Shown here piece after piece: positions 1-9,132 of a stretch of 64,000 nucleotides of DNA. This DNA is from Chryseobacterium vaccae. Lineage in GTDB: Bacteria > Bacteroidota > Bacteroidia > Flavobacteriales > Weeksellaceae. Made by a program: the position numbers and the translations under genes. The stretch lies in the NCBI RefSeq assembly GCF_009602705.1, contig NZ_VSWH01000001.1, positions 4,885,001 to 4,949,000 of the forward strand, in the 5' to 3' direction. Below the pieces are notes generated by a model. That model was not told where the DNA came from and made no database searches. It worked only from the letters and a program-made list of their open reading frames with translations. Position 1 is the stretch's first letter. Each line of letters opens with the position of its first letter.

Positions 1-1
1 A

Positions 2-1303
2 ACTTCTTCCACGTCTTTATATCTTCAGGTTTTAAGCGGAGCTTGTGGAAGTATGACATCCCTTGCATGTGATACAAGCCCTGCTACACCAACAGTGCTT
101 ACAGGTTTAACAGTTGGTAGTACTTATTATATCAGAGTATATAACTCTAATACTGGAACAGGATATGCCAACACATTCAAGATTTGTGTATCAACACCGG
201 TTGCGCCTGCCAATGATGAATGCGGTAATGCCGTAACTCTTCCTGTAAGTGCGGATTTAAACTGTGCAGCTCCTACTTCGGGAACAACACATAGTGCTAC
301 AAATTCTAATTTAGCTGTATCTCCATGTACAGGTACTGCAGATGATGATGTATGGTATGCTTTCACGGCTACAGGCCCGGTTCATACAGTAATGCTGTCT
401 AATGTGGTTTCTACAGGAAGCACTTCGTCCACAAGTTTGTATACTCAGGTATTTAGTGGAGCATGCGGATCTTTAACAAGTCTTGTATGCGGAACTTCTA
501 ACTCAACTGTTGTGCCTGGATTAACAACAGGTCAGACGTATTATGTAAGAGTTTATAATTCTAATGGATCAGGATATTCCAACAGCTTTAATATCTGTGT
601 AGGAACTCCTCCTCCTCCTCCTGCCAATGATGAGTGCTCAGGCGCTGTTGCTTTAACGGTAGGGAATAACTTTAATTCAAATCCTATTACTGCTACAAGT
701 GTATCGGCAACGACTAATGGAGTGTCAACATGTGTTACTACCGGGTCTAATAATGTTAATAATGTATGGTTTTCTGTAGTAGTTCCTCCATCAGGAAGTG
801 TTACCGTTGAAACAGCTTCGCTTACAGGATCTTCGTTTGCTGATTCTATTATGGAGATGTATAGCGGTAGCTGCGGGACGCTTACTTCTGTAGGATGTAA
901 TGATGATGTTAGTGGAGCCAGCAACAGATTTTCTAAAGTGTCAGTTACAGGCCAAACTCCTGGATCCACACTATATGTAAGTGTTTGGAAATTCGGGCCT
1001 ACAAATCCGGATGGAGAGTTCAGAGTTTCAGCTTATGACAGTTCTGTTTTAGCCACTTCAGAAACGGCAGTGGTGAAAAATAACCTTAAAGTGTATCCAA
1101 ACCCATTCTCTGATATTCTGAATATCTCAGATGTGAAGAATGTAAAATCAGTTTCTGTTATTGATCTTTCAGGAAGAGTAGTGAAAACTATTGACAATCC
1201 TTCTTCAGCTCTTCAGCTTGGAGATTTGAAACAGGGAATGTATCTGATTTCTTTAAAAATGAAAGACGGATCAGTACAAACATTAAAAACTATTAAAAAA
1301 TAA
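2..1303 (+). CDS. T9SS type A sorted surface protein, 5' end outside window
   Basis: The reading frame is open from base 2, so the start lies before the window. The first visible residues (TSSTSLYLQVLSGACGS) match the middle of the repeat module seen later in the protein. It shows the end of one ~130-residue module, one full module opening ANDEC and containing DDDVWYAFTA and a GLTTGQTYYVRVY-like end, and a variant last module. The final ~70 residues start LKVYPNPFSDILNIS and end LKTIKK, the pattern of a type A T9SS C-terminal sorting domain. The protein should therefore cross the outer membrane through T9SS and stay on the surface or be released. It is the first of three tandem paralogues. 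The ligand of the modules is unknown. Confidence 0.85.
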   Translation, partial: TSSTSLYLQVLSGACGSMTSLACDTSPATPTVLTGLTVGSTYYIRVYNSNTGTGYANTFKICVSTPVAPANDECGNAVTLPVSADLNCAAPTSGTTHSATNSNLAVSPCTGTADDDVWYAFTATGPVHTVMLSNVVSTGSTSSTSLYTQVFSGACGSLTSLVCGTSNSTVVPGLTTGQTYYVRVYNSNGSGYSNSFNICVGTPPPPPANDECSGAVALTVGNNFNSNPITATSVSATTNGVSTCVTTGSNNVNNVWFSVVVPPSGSVTVETASLTGSSFADSIMEMYSGSCGTLTSVGCNDDVSGASNRFSKVSVTGQTPGSTLYVSVWKFGPTNPDGEFRVSAYDSSVLATSETAVVKNNLKVYPNPFSDILNISDVKNVKSVSVIDLSGRVVKTIDNPSSALQLGDLKQGMYLISLKMKDGSVQTLKTIKK

Positions 1304-1331
1304 ATTTTTTAGTATTAATCAGTGTTTTATG

Positions 1332-1362
1332 AATAGCAGCCTAATAAGCTGCTATTTTTTTT
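1332..1362 (+). terminator. rho-independent terminator
   Basis: A 9-bp perfect stem AATAGCAGC/GCTGCTATT with a 7-nt loop runs into eight T residues, 28 bases after the stop codon of the partial surface protein. Confidence 0.85.
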
Positions 1363-1417
1363 GTTATATATTCAAAAAATATTATTAATTTAACAAAAAA
1401 ATAAAACTTAATAAACT

Positions 1418-3418
1418 ATGAAAAGAATTTTACTCTGGGGTATGCTTCTGATAAGCATAACCATGAATGCACGGGTAGAGACAGGAAATTTCTCTACTGA
1501 TAAGAAAGAATATAACGGCCGGAATAAAGCATGGAACCCTCCGGCTAATGATGATTGTGAGAATGCAGTACAGCTTACCGTGAATTCAAATCTGAACTGT
1601 GGTGTTACTGTTGCAGGAACAACACTTGACGCTACAGATTCAGGATTAGCTCCAGCTCCTTGCTATGGAACTGCCGATGATGATGTATGGTATAAATTTA
1701 CAGCAACTGCTTCAATTCATGTAATTTCTCTCAAAAATATTGTTTCTGTAGGAAGTGATAACTCTACCGATATGTATTTTCAGGTATTCAACGGGACTTG
1801 TGGTAATCTGACGAGCATTAAATGCTCTGATCCTGAAGAAAATATTGTAAGAGACCTTACACCGGGAGAAACCTATTATATCCGGGTGTACAGCTATTAT
1901 GGAGCAGGCAGGGCTCAGACTTTTAATATTTGTGTAGGGATGCTGCCTCCACCTGTAGCGAATGATGAATGTTCCGGAGCGGTAACTTTAACAGTTAATG
2001 CAGATCTTTTTTGTGGTAATAAAACGTCAGGAACTACAATAGGTGGTACAGATTCTGGTATTGATCCGTGTGAAGGCGAATCAGATGATGATGTCTGGTA
2101 TAAATTTACTGCGGTAGAAACTTCTCATGCTATATCATTAAGCAATGTAGATTCTATCTATGGATATGATTCTCCTATGTTTGAAATATTTAGCGGTTCA
2201 TGTGGTGCCTTAACCAGTATCGGATGCTCAGATTATGAAACCTCTCAGATTCTCACCGGACTGAATCCCGGAGAAACTTATTATATAAGAATATTCAGTG
2301 ATGCTGAAGGGTTTAATACTTTTGATATTTGTATAGGGACTCTTCCTGGTGCTCCTCCTGCTAATGATGAATGTTCAGGAGCTGTAGCATTGACGGTGAA
2401 TTCAGATATGAGCTGCAGTAATAAAATTTCAGGACATACCGCTGAGGCTACAGATTCAGGCATTGATCCTTGTGATGGTGAGGCAGATGATGATGTATGG
2501 TATAAGTTTACTGCAGTAGGTACTTCTCATATTGTCTCAATAAGTAATGTGGCTGCTGTTTCCGGATATGGAGGAGCTTTCTTTGAAGTTTTCAGCGGAG
2601 CATGTGATACTCTTACCAATATTGTATGTTCAGACTATGAAGACTATCAGGTTCTTTCCGGATTGACACCTGGTGAGACGTATTACATAAGAGTATTCAG
2701 TATGTATGACGGAGCTATTACTTTTGACTTATGTGTAGGCACATTACCTCCTGCACCAGCTAATGATGCATGCTCCGGAGCTCTTTCTGCAACAGTATTC
2801 CCATACAGCTATACTCAGGCTGATGCGGCGGGTGCTACCAATAATGACGGATTTATTGAAAGCTGTACAGATGAGGGAATGAATGACGGAACATGGTTCA
2901 CATTTACCGGAACTGGAAGTACTTTTGATATTTCAGTTACGATGCCTTCTGGAAGTTCTTTTGATCCTAAGATTGGGGTATACAGTGGAAGCTGTGATAA
3001 TTTAACCTGTGTAGGAACGGCAGATGATGGATTGTCAGGAGGTGCAGAAGCAATTTCTGTTCAAACCACGGCTGGAACTGTTTATTATGTAAATGTGGGT
3101 AATTATAGTGCTTATTCGGATAATATGGAGGGAGAATTTACCATTGCAATCAAAAATGCATCTCTTGGAACTTCAGAAGTTTCTAAAGAAAAAGATAAGA
3201 TCAAGGTATATCCGAATCCGTTTACAGATGTATTGAATATTGCAGATATTTCAAAAGTGGGATCCATTACTATTTCTGATGTATCAGGAAGACAGGTGAA
3301 AAATATAAATGTACCTTCCTCCGTACTTCATTTGGAAGATCTTAAACAAGGTATGTATCTGGTGATTTTAAATATGAAAGACGGATCAAAGCAGACTGTG
3401 AAAGTAATCAGAAAATAA
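1418..3418 (+). CDS. T9SS type A sorted protein with four Cys-rich modules
   Basis: 666 residues. A signal peptide covers about 1-18. Four modules follow at about 43-174, 181-307, 315-441 and 448-577. The first three share ANDxC...GTT...ATDSG...DDDVWYKFTA...SGxCG...PGETYYIRV; the fourth is a diverged form with DGTWFTFTG. The type A sorting domain lies at about 596-666 (KVYPNPFTDVLNI ... VKVIRK). Exported by Sec, then T9SS. The modules resemble bacterial PPC-like beta domains of secreted Bacteroidota proteins, but I cannot name a ligand. It is bracketed by two paralogues and has its own terminator, so it may be its own transcription unit. Confidence 0.85.
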   Translation: MKRILLWGMLLISITMNARVETGNFSTDKKEYNGRNKAWNPPANDDCENAVQLTVNSNLNCGVTVAGTTLDATDSGLAPAPCYGTADDDVWYKFTATASIHVISLKNIVSVGSDNSTDMYFQVFNGTCGNLTSIKCSDPEENIVRDLTPGETYYIRVYSYYGAGRAQTFNICVGMLPPPVANDECSGAVTLTVNADLFCGNKTSGTTIGGTDSGIDPCEGESDDDVWYKFTAVETSHAISLSNVDSIYGYDSPMFEIFSGSCGALTSIGCSDYETSQILTGLNPGETYYIRIFSDAEGFNTFDICIGTLPGAPPANDECSGAVALTVNSDMSCSNKISGHTAEATDSGIDPCDGEADDDVWYKFTAVGTSHIVSISNVAAVSGYGGAFFEVFSGACDTLTNIVCSDYEDYQVLSGLTPGETYYIRVFSMYDGAITFDLCVGTLPPAPANDACSGALSATVFPYSYTQADAAGATNNDGFIESCTDEGMNDGTWFTFTGTGSTFDISVTMPSGSSFDPKIGVYSGSCDNLTCVGTADDGLSGGAEAISVQTTAGTVYYVNVGNYSAYSDNMEGEFTIAIKNASLGTSEVSKEKDKIKVYPNPFTDVLNIADISKVGSITISDVSGRQVKNINVPSSVLHLEDLKQGMYLVILNMKDGSKQTVKVIRK

Positions 3419-3439
3419 TATTTTAATTTTTAATAATGA

Positions 3440-3469
3440 ACGGCAGCTCAAAAGGCTGCTGTTTTTTTT
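3440..3469 (+). terminator. rho-independent terminator
   Basis: An 8-bp stem ACGGCAGC/GCTGCTGT (one G-U pair) is followed by a run of T, just after the second surface-protein gene. Confidence 0.8.
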
Positions 3470-3725
3470 GATATGTGGTGGCCAGATGATAACCTGATAA
3501 GGTCGATGGTTTTGTTTTTTCATCCAATCTGTTGTTGTAATTGAACGGTGTGATCATCAGCTTTCCTGTGATGTAAAATATCAAAAAGGAGGGAAATACT
3601 GTTTTTTTCTTTATTTTGTGAAATATGAAATATTTATTTATATCGGATATTTTTTTAATTTTAATTGGGGTTTTGTGCTTAATTATTGTTAATTTAGTTG
3701 TCTAAACACTAAAATATACTAATCT
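3470..3725. other. AT-rich leader region between surface-protein genes
   Basis: After the terminator there are about 255 bases without a credible gene, leading to the third paralogue. The last 130 bases are very AT-rich and probably hold its promoter, but no exact TAnnTTTG box is present. Confidence 0.4.
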
Positions 3726-5696
3726 ATGAAAAAACTTCTATTTTCATGTTTGTTAATGCTAAGCATGATCATGAATGCCCAGATTGACTTGGGCACAGGA
3801 AGTACGAGTGTAGGGGTTGCCCCTATAAGTACTTATTACGGATATTCTTATGTCCAGCAGATCTTCACAAAACAGGAAATTAATGCCAATGCAGCAGGTA
3901 ATATTACCGGGCTTAAATTTTACCTAAGTCCCAATGCGGTTCTTACCAATTCTTCTGACTGGACTGTTTTTCTGGGACATACTTCAAAAACGAACTTTAC
4001 CTCTGAAAGTGACTGGATTCCAGCGGCTGGTCTTACAGAGGTGTATACAGGAGCAATTTCCCAAAACAATGGAGTAGTGGAAGTTACTTTTGCAGTTCCT
4101 TTTCCCTACAACAATACCCAGAATCTGGTAGTGGCTGCTCAGGAAAATTCATCGGGATATGACTCCAATGGTTTCAGTGAAGCTTTTTATGTGTATAATC
4201 TTTCGGCTGCAGGATCTTCTCTTTATTATAGGAATGATGATGATCCTTTTGATACAGCGAATCCGGAAGACGGAAACTTAAGTAGCAATAAATCCGTTAT
4301 TACTATTATGGGGCTTGCTCCTAGTTCTATACCGGCATGTCCTGTTGTGGCATATCCTGCCAATAATGCACAGTTTGTTCCATTATCTCCTAATATTACC
4401 TGGAACGCACCAACGGGTGCTCAAAGCTATAAAGTATCTATAGGAACTACGCCGGGGGGAACAAATGTTGTTAACCAGGAATCGGTAGCAACAACAAGCT
4501 TTACCCCTTCCACTCCTCTGGCTGCCAATACGACTTATTACCTTAAAGTGACTGCTGTAGGAGCGGGAGGAGAATCTGCAGGCTGCTCAGAAATTACCTT
4601 TAAAAGCGCACCACCTCCACCCGCAAACGATGAGTGTACAGGCGCTGTTGAGCTTACTGTAAGTGCTAATATCCAGTGTAGTAATCCTACTTCCGGATAT
4701 ACGTTAGGTGCTACAGACTCAGGAGTAGCTACGGGTACTTGTTCCGGAAATCCTGATGATGACGTATGGTATAAATTTACTGCTACAGCTTCCACTCATT
4801 TCATCTCGCTTAGCAATATCGTTTCTATAGGAAGTACAGATACTACAGATACTTATTTCCAGGTTTTAAGTGGCGCATGCGGCAATATGTCGAATGTATT
4901 CTGTTCAGATCCTGCAACAGCACTTGTTAATGATCTTACACCAGGAGATACTTACTACATAAGAGTATACAGTTATGGAGGAGCTGGCAGAGCCCAGAGC
5001 TTTAACATCTGCGTAGGTACCTTGCCTCCACCTCCCGCTAATGATGCATGTTCAGGTGCACTGGCAGCAACAACATTCCCATATAGCTATACACAAACTG
5101 ACGCAGGCGGTGCAACGAATAATGATGGATTTATTGAAGTTTGTACTGATGGAACAATGAATGATGGTACGTGGTTTACCTTTACAGGAGACGGAGATAC
5201 TTACAATATTTCAGTATCAATGCCAGCGGGAAGTTCATTTGATCCGGAAGTAGGGGTTTACAGTGGAAGCTGTGATAACCTTACCTGTGAAGATTCTATG
5301 GATGATAACGGTTCAGGAGGTACCGAAACCGTTTCTATACCTACTGTTGCCGGAACAGTTTATTATGTAAACGTAGGCAACTACAGCGGTTTTACAGATG
5401 AAATGGAATGGCCGTTTACCATCAATATCAGTAAAGGAGCTCTTAGTACAGCAGAAACAGCTAAAGCGAAAGACGCAGTTAAAGCATACCCGAATCCGTT
5501 TACAGATGTGCTGAACATCTCGAAAATAGAACTGGTAAAAGCCGTTTCCATTTCAGATGTTTCCGGAAGATTGGTGAAAACAATTGATAATCCTTCTTCT
5601 ACTCTTCATTTAGGAGACTTAAAACAAGGACTTTATTTTGTTACATTACAAATGAAAGACGGATCTAAACAGACCATCAAAGCAATCAAAAAATAA
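3726..5696 (+). CDS. T9SS type A sorted protein with FnIII-like and Cys-rich modules
   Basis: 656 residues. Signal peptide about 1-19 (ends MNAQ). A beta-rich N-terminal domain at 20-200 resembles those of Bacteroidota surface adhesins. A fibronectin-III-like segment lies at about 203-293 (PLSPNITWNAPTGAQSYKV ... NTTYYLKVTAV). Then comes one ANDEC/DDDVWYKFTA module (about 298-430), one variant DGTWFTFTG module (about 436-560), and a type A sorting domain (about 585-656). The last two modules and the sorting domain closely follow those of the preceding gene, while the N-terminal half is unrelated, which indicates domain shuffling between neighbours. Confidence 0.85.
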   Translation: MKKLLFSCLLMLSMIMNAQIDLGTGSTSVGVAPISTYYGYSYVQQIFTKQEINANAAGNITGLKFYLSPNAVLTNSSDWTVFLGHTSKTNFTSESDWIPAAGLTEVYTGAISQNNGVVEVTFAVPFPYNNTQNLVVAAQENSSGYDSNGFSEAFYVYNLSAAGSSLYYRNDDDPFDTANPEDGNLSSNKSVITIMGLAPSSIPACPVVAYPANNAQFVPLSPNITWNAPTGAQSYKVSIGTTPGGTNVVNQESVATTSFTPSTPLAANTTYYLKVTAVGAGGESAGCSEITFKSAPPPPANDECTGAVELTVSANIQCSNPTSGYTLGATDSGVATGTCSGNPDDDVWYKFTATASTHFISLSNIVSIGSTDTTDTYFQVLSGACGNMSNVFCSDPATALVNDLTPGDTYYIRVYSYGGAGRAQSFNICVGTLPPPPANDACSGALAATTFPYSYTQTDAGGATNNDGFIEVCTDGTMNDGTWFTFTGDGDTYNISVSMPAGSSFDPEVGVYSGSCDNLTCEDSMDDNGSGGTETVSIPTVAGTVYYVNVGNYSGFTDEMEWPFTINISKGALSTAETAKAKDAVKAYPNPFTDVLNISKIELVKAVSISDVSGRLVKTIDNPSSTLHLGDLKQGLYFVTLQMKDGSKQTIKAIKK

Positions 5697-5720
5697 AATA
5701 ACATATTGTATCATTGTATA

Positions 5721-5752
5721 ATAAAAAAGACGGCTCCAGCCGTCTTTTTTAT
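5721..5752. terminator. bidirectional terminator
   Basis: A perfect 15-bp stem with a 2-nt centre, A-rich on the left and T-rich on the right. It lies between the + strand surface-protein gene and the - strand channel operon, so it can end transcription from both sides. Confidence 0.9.
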
Positions 5753-5762
5753 TACTTATCAT

Positions 5763-5789
5763 TCATTACTCATTACTCATTACTCATTA
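5763..5789. repeat. 7-bp tandem repeat TCATTAC, about 3.9 copies
   Basis: Three exact copies and a partial fourth of TCATTAC follow the bidirectional terminator and run into the stop codon of the small membrane protein on the other strand. It may vary in copy number by slippage. Confidence 0.8.
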
Positions 5790-5945
5790 TTTATCTGGTA
5801 CCGGCTGTATATCCCCTGTGTTCATCAGGTCAAATAGGGTAGGGAAAAAAGTGACTAGTATAAAATAAATGATAATCATTAACACAATCAGGGCAAATAG
5901 AATAATGACCAGACTGTTGGGTTTGTTTTTCTTTTTTGGTTCCAT
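5787..5945 (-). CDS. small single-span membrane protein (52 aa)
   Basis: A short frame: ATG at 5945, stop at 5789-5787. It translates as MEPKKKNKPNSLV, then a hydrophobic span (IILFALIVLMIIIYFILV), then an acidic/polar tail ending QPVPDK. The Lys-rich N-terminus should stay in the cytoplasm, with the tail in the periplasm. It starts 42 bases after the channel gene stops, on the same strand, and is closed by the bidirectional terminator, so co-transcription with the channel is likely. No family recognised; it could be a channel accessory subunit, but only position supports that. It has no Shine-Dalgarno, which is normal for this phylum. Confidence 0.6.
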   Translation of the reverse strand: MEPKKKNKPNSLVIILFALIVLMIIIYFILVTFFPTLFDLMNTGDIQPVPDK

Positions 5946-5987
5946 GATATTGTGATATTGGGTTAATAATTCAGTATTTACCTCATA

Positions 5988-6815
5988 TCAAGCTAATTTC
6001 TTGCCACACTGCTTACAATACCTGGCATCATCATCAATATCTTCATTACCGCAACGGTCACAAACCTTTTCCAGATTCTGTCTTTTATTCCGCATTTCCG
6101 CGGTTACAATTCCAGTAGGAACAGCAATAATAGAATACCCGGCAAGCATCAGAATGACTGCAAAAAACTTACCCAGAGGAGTAATAGGGGAAACGTCTCC
6201 ATATCCAACGGTTGTTACAGTAACTACCGCCCAGTAAATGGATTGCGGAATGGTTTCAAACCCAGGCCTGCCTCCTTCTACCATAAACATCATAGAGCCC
6301 ACAATGACCGAAAAAATAATCAGAAACAGAAGGAAAATATAAATCTTTCTGGAACTGTTCTTCAGTGCCCTTACGATGAGGTAACCGTCATTCATAAAAT
6401 CAAGCAGGTTGAAGATTCTGAAAATTCTAAGCATTCTGAGCATTCTGAAGATCAGGAAATATTTTGTTATCGGGAAAAAGAGACTCAGATAAAAAGGAAC
6501 CAGTGCAAGAAAATCAATAATTCCGAAAAAACTGAAGACATAATGTTTTTTATTTTTTACTACAGCAATACGCATCAGGTATTCTGCGGAGAAAAACAGG
6601 GAAATAATCCATTCCAGAATCAGAAACGTATAATGGAATCTTTTGTCAAGTTTGGGCACACTTTCCATCATAATGATTGCTGTACTTGCAAGAATTAAAG
6701 ATAAAAGGATGATGTCAAACAGCTTTCCGAGCCTTGTATCGGAGCGGTAAATTATACGATAAAGGAATCTTTTCCAGAGTTTATCTTCAGGAACAAGGTT
6801 ATGCTCTCTTTCCAT
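5988..6815 (-). CDS. voltage-gated-type potassium channel with C-terminal zinc ribbon
   Basis: 275 residues of the ion transporter / 6-TM K+ channel family in the inner membrane. An S4-like segment with repeated Arg (FRMLRMLRIFRIF) lies at about 123-135. The pore helix and selectivity filter TVGYGD are at 202-207, followed by an S6 helix (about 215-235). The last 25 residues carry two CxxC pairs (C252, C255, C267, C270), a probable zinc ribbon in the cytoplasm. The filter makes K+ selectivity likely; the voltage dependence is inferred from S4. It is read away from the secreted-protein gene at 7065 and is followed by the 52-residue membrane protein. Confidence 0.88.
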   Translation of the reverse strand: MEREHNLVPEDKLWKRFLYRIIYRSDTRLGKLFDIILLSLILASTAIIMMESVPKLDKRFHYTFLILEWIISLFFSAEYLMRIAVVKNKKHYVFSFFGIIDFLALVPFYLSLFFPITKYFLIFRMLRMLRIFRIFNLLDFMNDGYLIVRALKNSSRKIYIFLLFLIIFSVIVGSMMFMVEGGRPGFETIPQSIYWAVVTVTTVGYGDVSPITPLGKFFAVILMLAGYSIIAVPTGIVTAEMRNKRQNLEKVCDRCGNEDIDDDARYCKQCGKKLA

Positions 6816-7064
6816 TTCAAAATCAGTATTTCACGGCAAAGTTAATAATTTCCCCTATAGGCCAGGTAAATATACGATAGTTACTATATATCTTCAAATG
6901 TTAAAAGTTTTTCTATCATTTAAAAGTGAATTATTTTATATTATTGTCATGGTTTTCAGTGACTTATGTTTTGTAATTTACGAAAATAATATGAGAATTA
7001 AAAACTTATTTTTTAACATAAATTAAGATTCAATATGTAATTTTATTCTACAAAAACAAACATT

Positions 7065-7904
7065 ATGAGAAAAATTTTAATTTCGTGGATCTCAATTTTT
7101 ATGTACAGTATTTTATACACACAAGTTGGGATCAATACAAGCTCTCCAAACGGAGCAGCCGTATTGGATATTGTTTCCAATCAGAAAGGCCTTCTTATTC
7201 CACGTCTTACTGATGCAGATAGAGATACCTATCTGGCTGATAATACTACAGCTACTATACCTCCGGCTGGAATGCCGAACCCTAATCTTATCGCGGGCAC
7301 TCTTATTTTTAATACAACATCAAATAATTTCCAGTACTGGGATGGCCTTCTCTGGAGGCAACTTTTTGTTCCCACATCATCTCAGGCTGGTAACGACGGT
7401 GTCGTTAAAATAAATTCTGGAAACGCAGATGTAAAACCTTCCCTCAGTCTGAATGGATCAGGTAGTGGTTATGGACCAAGGCAGCAGGTAGTATACACCA
7501 CTCCATTAGTCTTCGCTACAAGCCCTACAACGAGCTGGCCGGAAACAACAGTTCCTTTCCCCGGAACTACAGCCAATATCTATAATTCAGGCAAATGGAG
7601 AGAAAATGAAATTTATGGCCAGGTTCACGTTTGGAGACTTATTGTGAATGTGGCATCTGGAGCCAATTCTTCAGGATCTGTAAAAGCTACCTTTAAAAAT
7701 CCGGATTCAGGGTTTGAAATCAACTCTATCCAGCTTGTTCCCAGCGGGTCGGCATCCGGAAACATTCTTACTTTCTACTTTTACACTATTGCAGATGCTG
7801 CCAGTCTTGATCCGGGTAGAGGATATCAACTTTTCCTTGAAGCAGACTTAACATGTACTGCAGTAGTAGACTCCTTTACCAGGGTATCCTTATTTAAAGA
7901 TTGA
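7065..7904 (+). CDS. secreted protein with VGINT...LDI N-terminal motif
   Basis: 279 residues. A signal peptide covers about 1-20 (ends YTQ). The mature protein opens VGINTSSPNGAAVLDI, then KGLLIPRLT, then FNTTSNNFQYWDGLLWRQL. This leader is common in secreted Bacteroidota proteins and resembles the collar segment of trimeric tail-fibre-like or adhesin proteins. The C-terminal half (about 130-279) is beta-rich and unknown to me. There is no T9SS sorting domain and no lipobox, so it is periplasmic or exported by an unseen route. It stands alone between a divergent channel gene and its own terminator. Confidence 0.7.
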   Translation: MRKILISWISIFMYSILYTQVGINTSSPNGAAVLDIVSNQKGLLIPRLTDADRDTYLADNTTATIPPAGMPNPNLIAGTLIFNTTSNNFQYWDGLLWRQLFVPTSSQAGNDGVVKINSGNADVKPSLSLNGSGSGYGPRQQVVYTTPLVFATSPTTSWPETTVPFPGTTANIYNSGKWRENEIYGQVHVWRLIVNVASGANSSGSVKATFKNPDSGFEINSIQLVPSGSASGNILTFYFYTIADAASLDPGRGYQLFLEADLTCTAVVDSFTRVSLFKD

Positions 7905-7935
7905 AAGAATTTGGATAGGTTTTAGTTTGAAACTC

Positions 7936-7963
7936 AGCCGGCTTCAACAGGCCGGCTTTTTTT
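7936..7963 (+). terminator. rho-independent terminator
   Basis: A 7-bp GC-rich stem AGCCGGC/GCCGGCT followed by T8, 31 bases after the stop of the secreted-protein gene. Confidence 0.85.
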
Positions 7964-8032
7964 ATTGCTTCAGAAATACTTTCCGGGTTTTTCTAAAAAT
8001 CAATATCTTCGCTGAAACTGAAAATTTATACA

Positions 8033-9130
8033 ATGAAGCTAAAAACAGTTATTTCAAGAATTGAAGAGGAGATCAGTATAAGGCAGGCGGAAGATTTTGA
8101 TAACGTGGGTTTACTGTGTGGTGTTCCTGACCGAGATGTTTCAGGAATTCTGGTGTGTCACGATGCACTGGAAAATGTAGTGGAGGAAGCTATTCAGAAA
8201 AACTGTAATCTGATTGTCTGCTTTCATCCCATCATCTTTTCCGGATTGAAATCTATTACAGGAAAAAACTATGTGGAAAGAGCGGTTTTAAAAGCGATTG
8301 AAAATAAAATTGCCATTTACGCAGTACACACGGCATTCGATAATGATTTCTTCGGAGTGAATCATGGGATCTGCAGCCATCTGGGACTGAAGAATATGAA
8401 AATCCTTCAGCCTAAAGAAAATAATCTGAAGCAGCTGACGGTTTTTGTACCTTCAGAGTTTTCCGAGAAAGTAAAAGAAGCCATGTTTGCTGCAGGAGCC
8501 GGAAGTATAGGATTTTATGACGAATGCAGTTTTACGGTGAACGGAAACGGAACATTCAGACCGGTAGAGGGCTCCAATCCATTTTCCGGACAGCAGAATA
8601 TCCGTGAAAATGCTGATGAAAATATGATCTCAGTTATTTTTGAAGAGTACAAACAAGGGCAGATTGTGACCGCAATGAAGCAGGCACATCCTTATGAAGA
8701 AGTAGCCCACCATATCTACAGTCTGGATAACAAAAATCATCATGCAGGACTGGGAATGTACGGAGAGCTGGACGAGCCTATGGAAGAAAAAGATTTCTTA
8801 CAACTGGTGAAAGAAAAATTTGGTCTTGAAATGATCAGGCATTCCGCATTCAATAATAAAAAAATCAAAAGGGTAGGGGTTTTGGGAGGTTCCGGAGCAA
8901 GCGGGATCAGGTCTGCTTTATCCAAAAAATGTGATGCTTATCTTACCGGAGATATCAAGTACCACGATTTTTTCCTGGCAGAATCTAAAATGCTGATCTG
9001 TGATATAGGGCACTATGAATCAGAACAATTGGTTACCCAACAATTATTTGAAATTTTGTCACAAAAATTTAGTACATTTGCAATTTCAAAATCTATTGAA
9101 AAAACAAACCCAGTAAATTATTTCATTTAA
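8033..9130 (+). CDS. Nif3-like dinuclear metal centre protein (DUF34)
   Basis: 365 residues, the long form of the YbgI/NIF3 family that forms toroidal hexamers with a two-metal site. Metal-ligand motifs are visible: FHPIIF (His65), HTAFDN (His99, Asp103), and near the C-terminus CDIGHYESE (His327, Glu331). A PII/CutA-like domain is inserted at about 130-235 and contains HPYEEVA, as in other long members. The cellular role of the family is not firmly settled; GTP cyclohydrolase I-like and metal-insertion roles have been proposed. The stop is two bases before the next gene's ATG, so both are surely co-transcribed, an order common in this phylum. Confidence 0.88.
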   Translation: MKLKTVISRIEEEISIRQAEDFDNVGLLCGVPDRDVSGILVCHDALENVVEEAIQKNCNLIVCFHPIIFSGLKSITGKNYVERAVLKAIENKIAIYAVHTAFDNDFFGVNHGICSHLGLKNMKILQPKENNLKQLTVFVPSEFSEKVKEAMFAAGAGSIGFYDECSFTVNGNGTFRPVEGSNPFSGQQNIRENADENMISVIFEEYKQGQIVTAMKQAHPYEEVAHHIYSLDNKNHHAGLGMYGELDEPMEEKDFLQLVKEKFGLEMIRHSAFNNKKIKRVGVLGGSGASGIRSALSKKCDAYLTGDIKYHDFFLAESKMLICDIGHYESEQLVTQQLFEILSQKFSTFAISKSIEKTNPVNYFI

Positions 9131-9132
9131 AT

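Noticed and set aside
553..969. 138-residue frame on the minus strand
   Set aside because: It is antisense to a surface protein with clear repeat modules and has no family features; the same applies to the other minus-strand frames in the adhesin genes.
5763..5789. CRISPR-like short repeats
   Set aside because: A 7-bp direct tandem repeat without spacers is simple-sequence slippage, not a CRISPR array.
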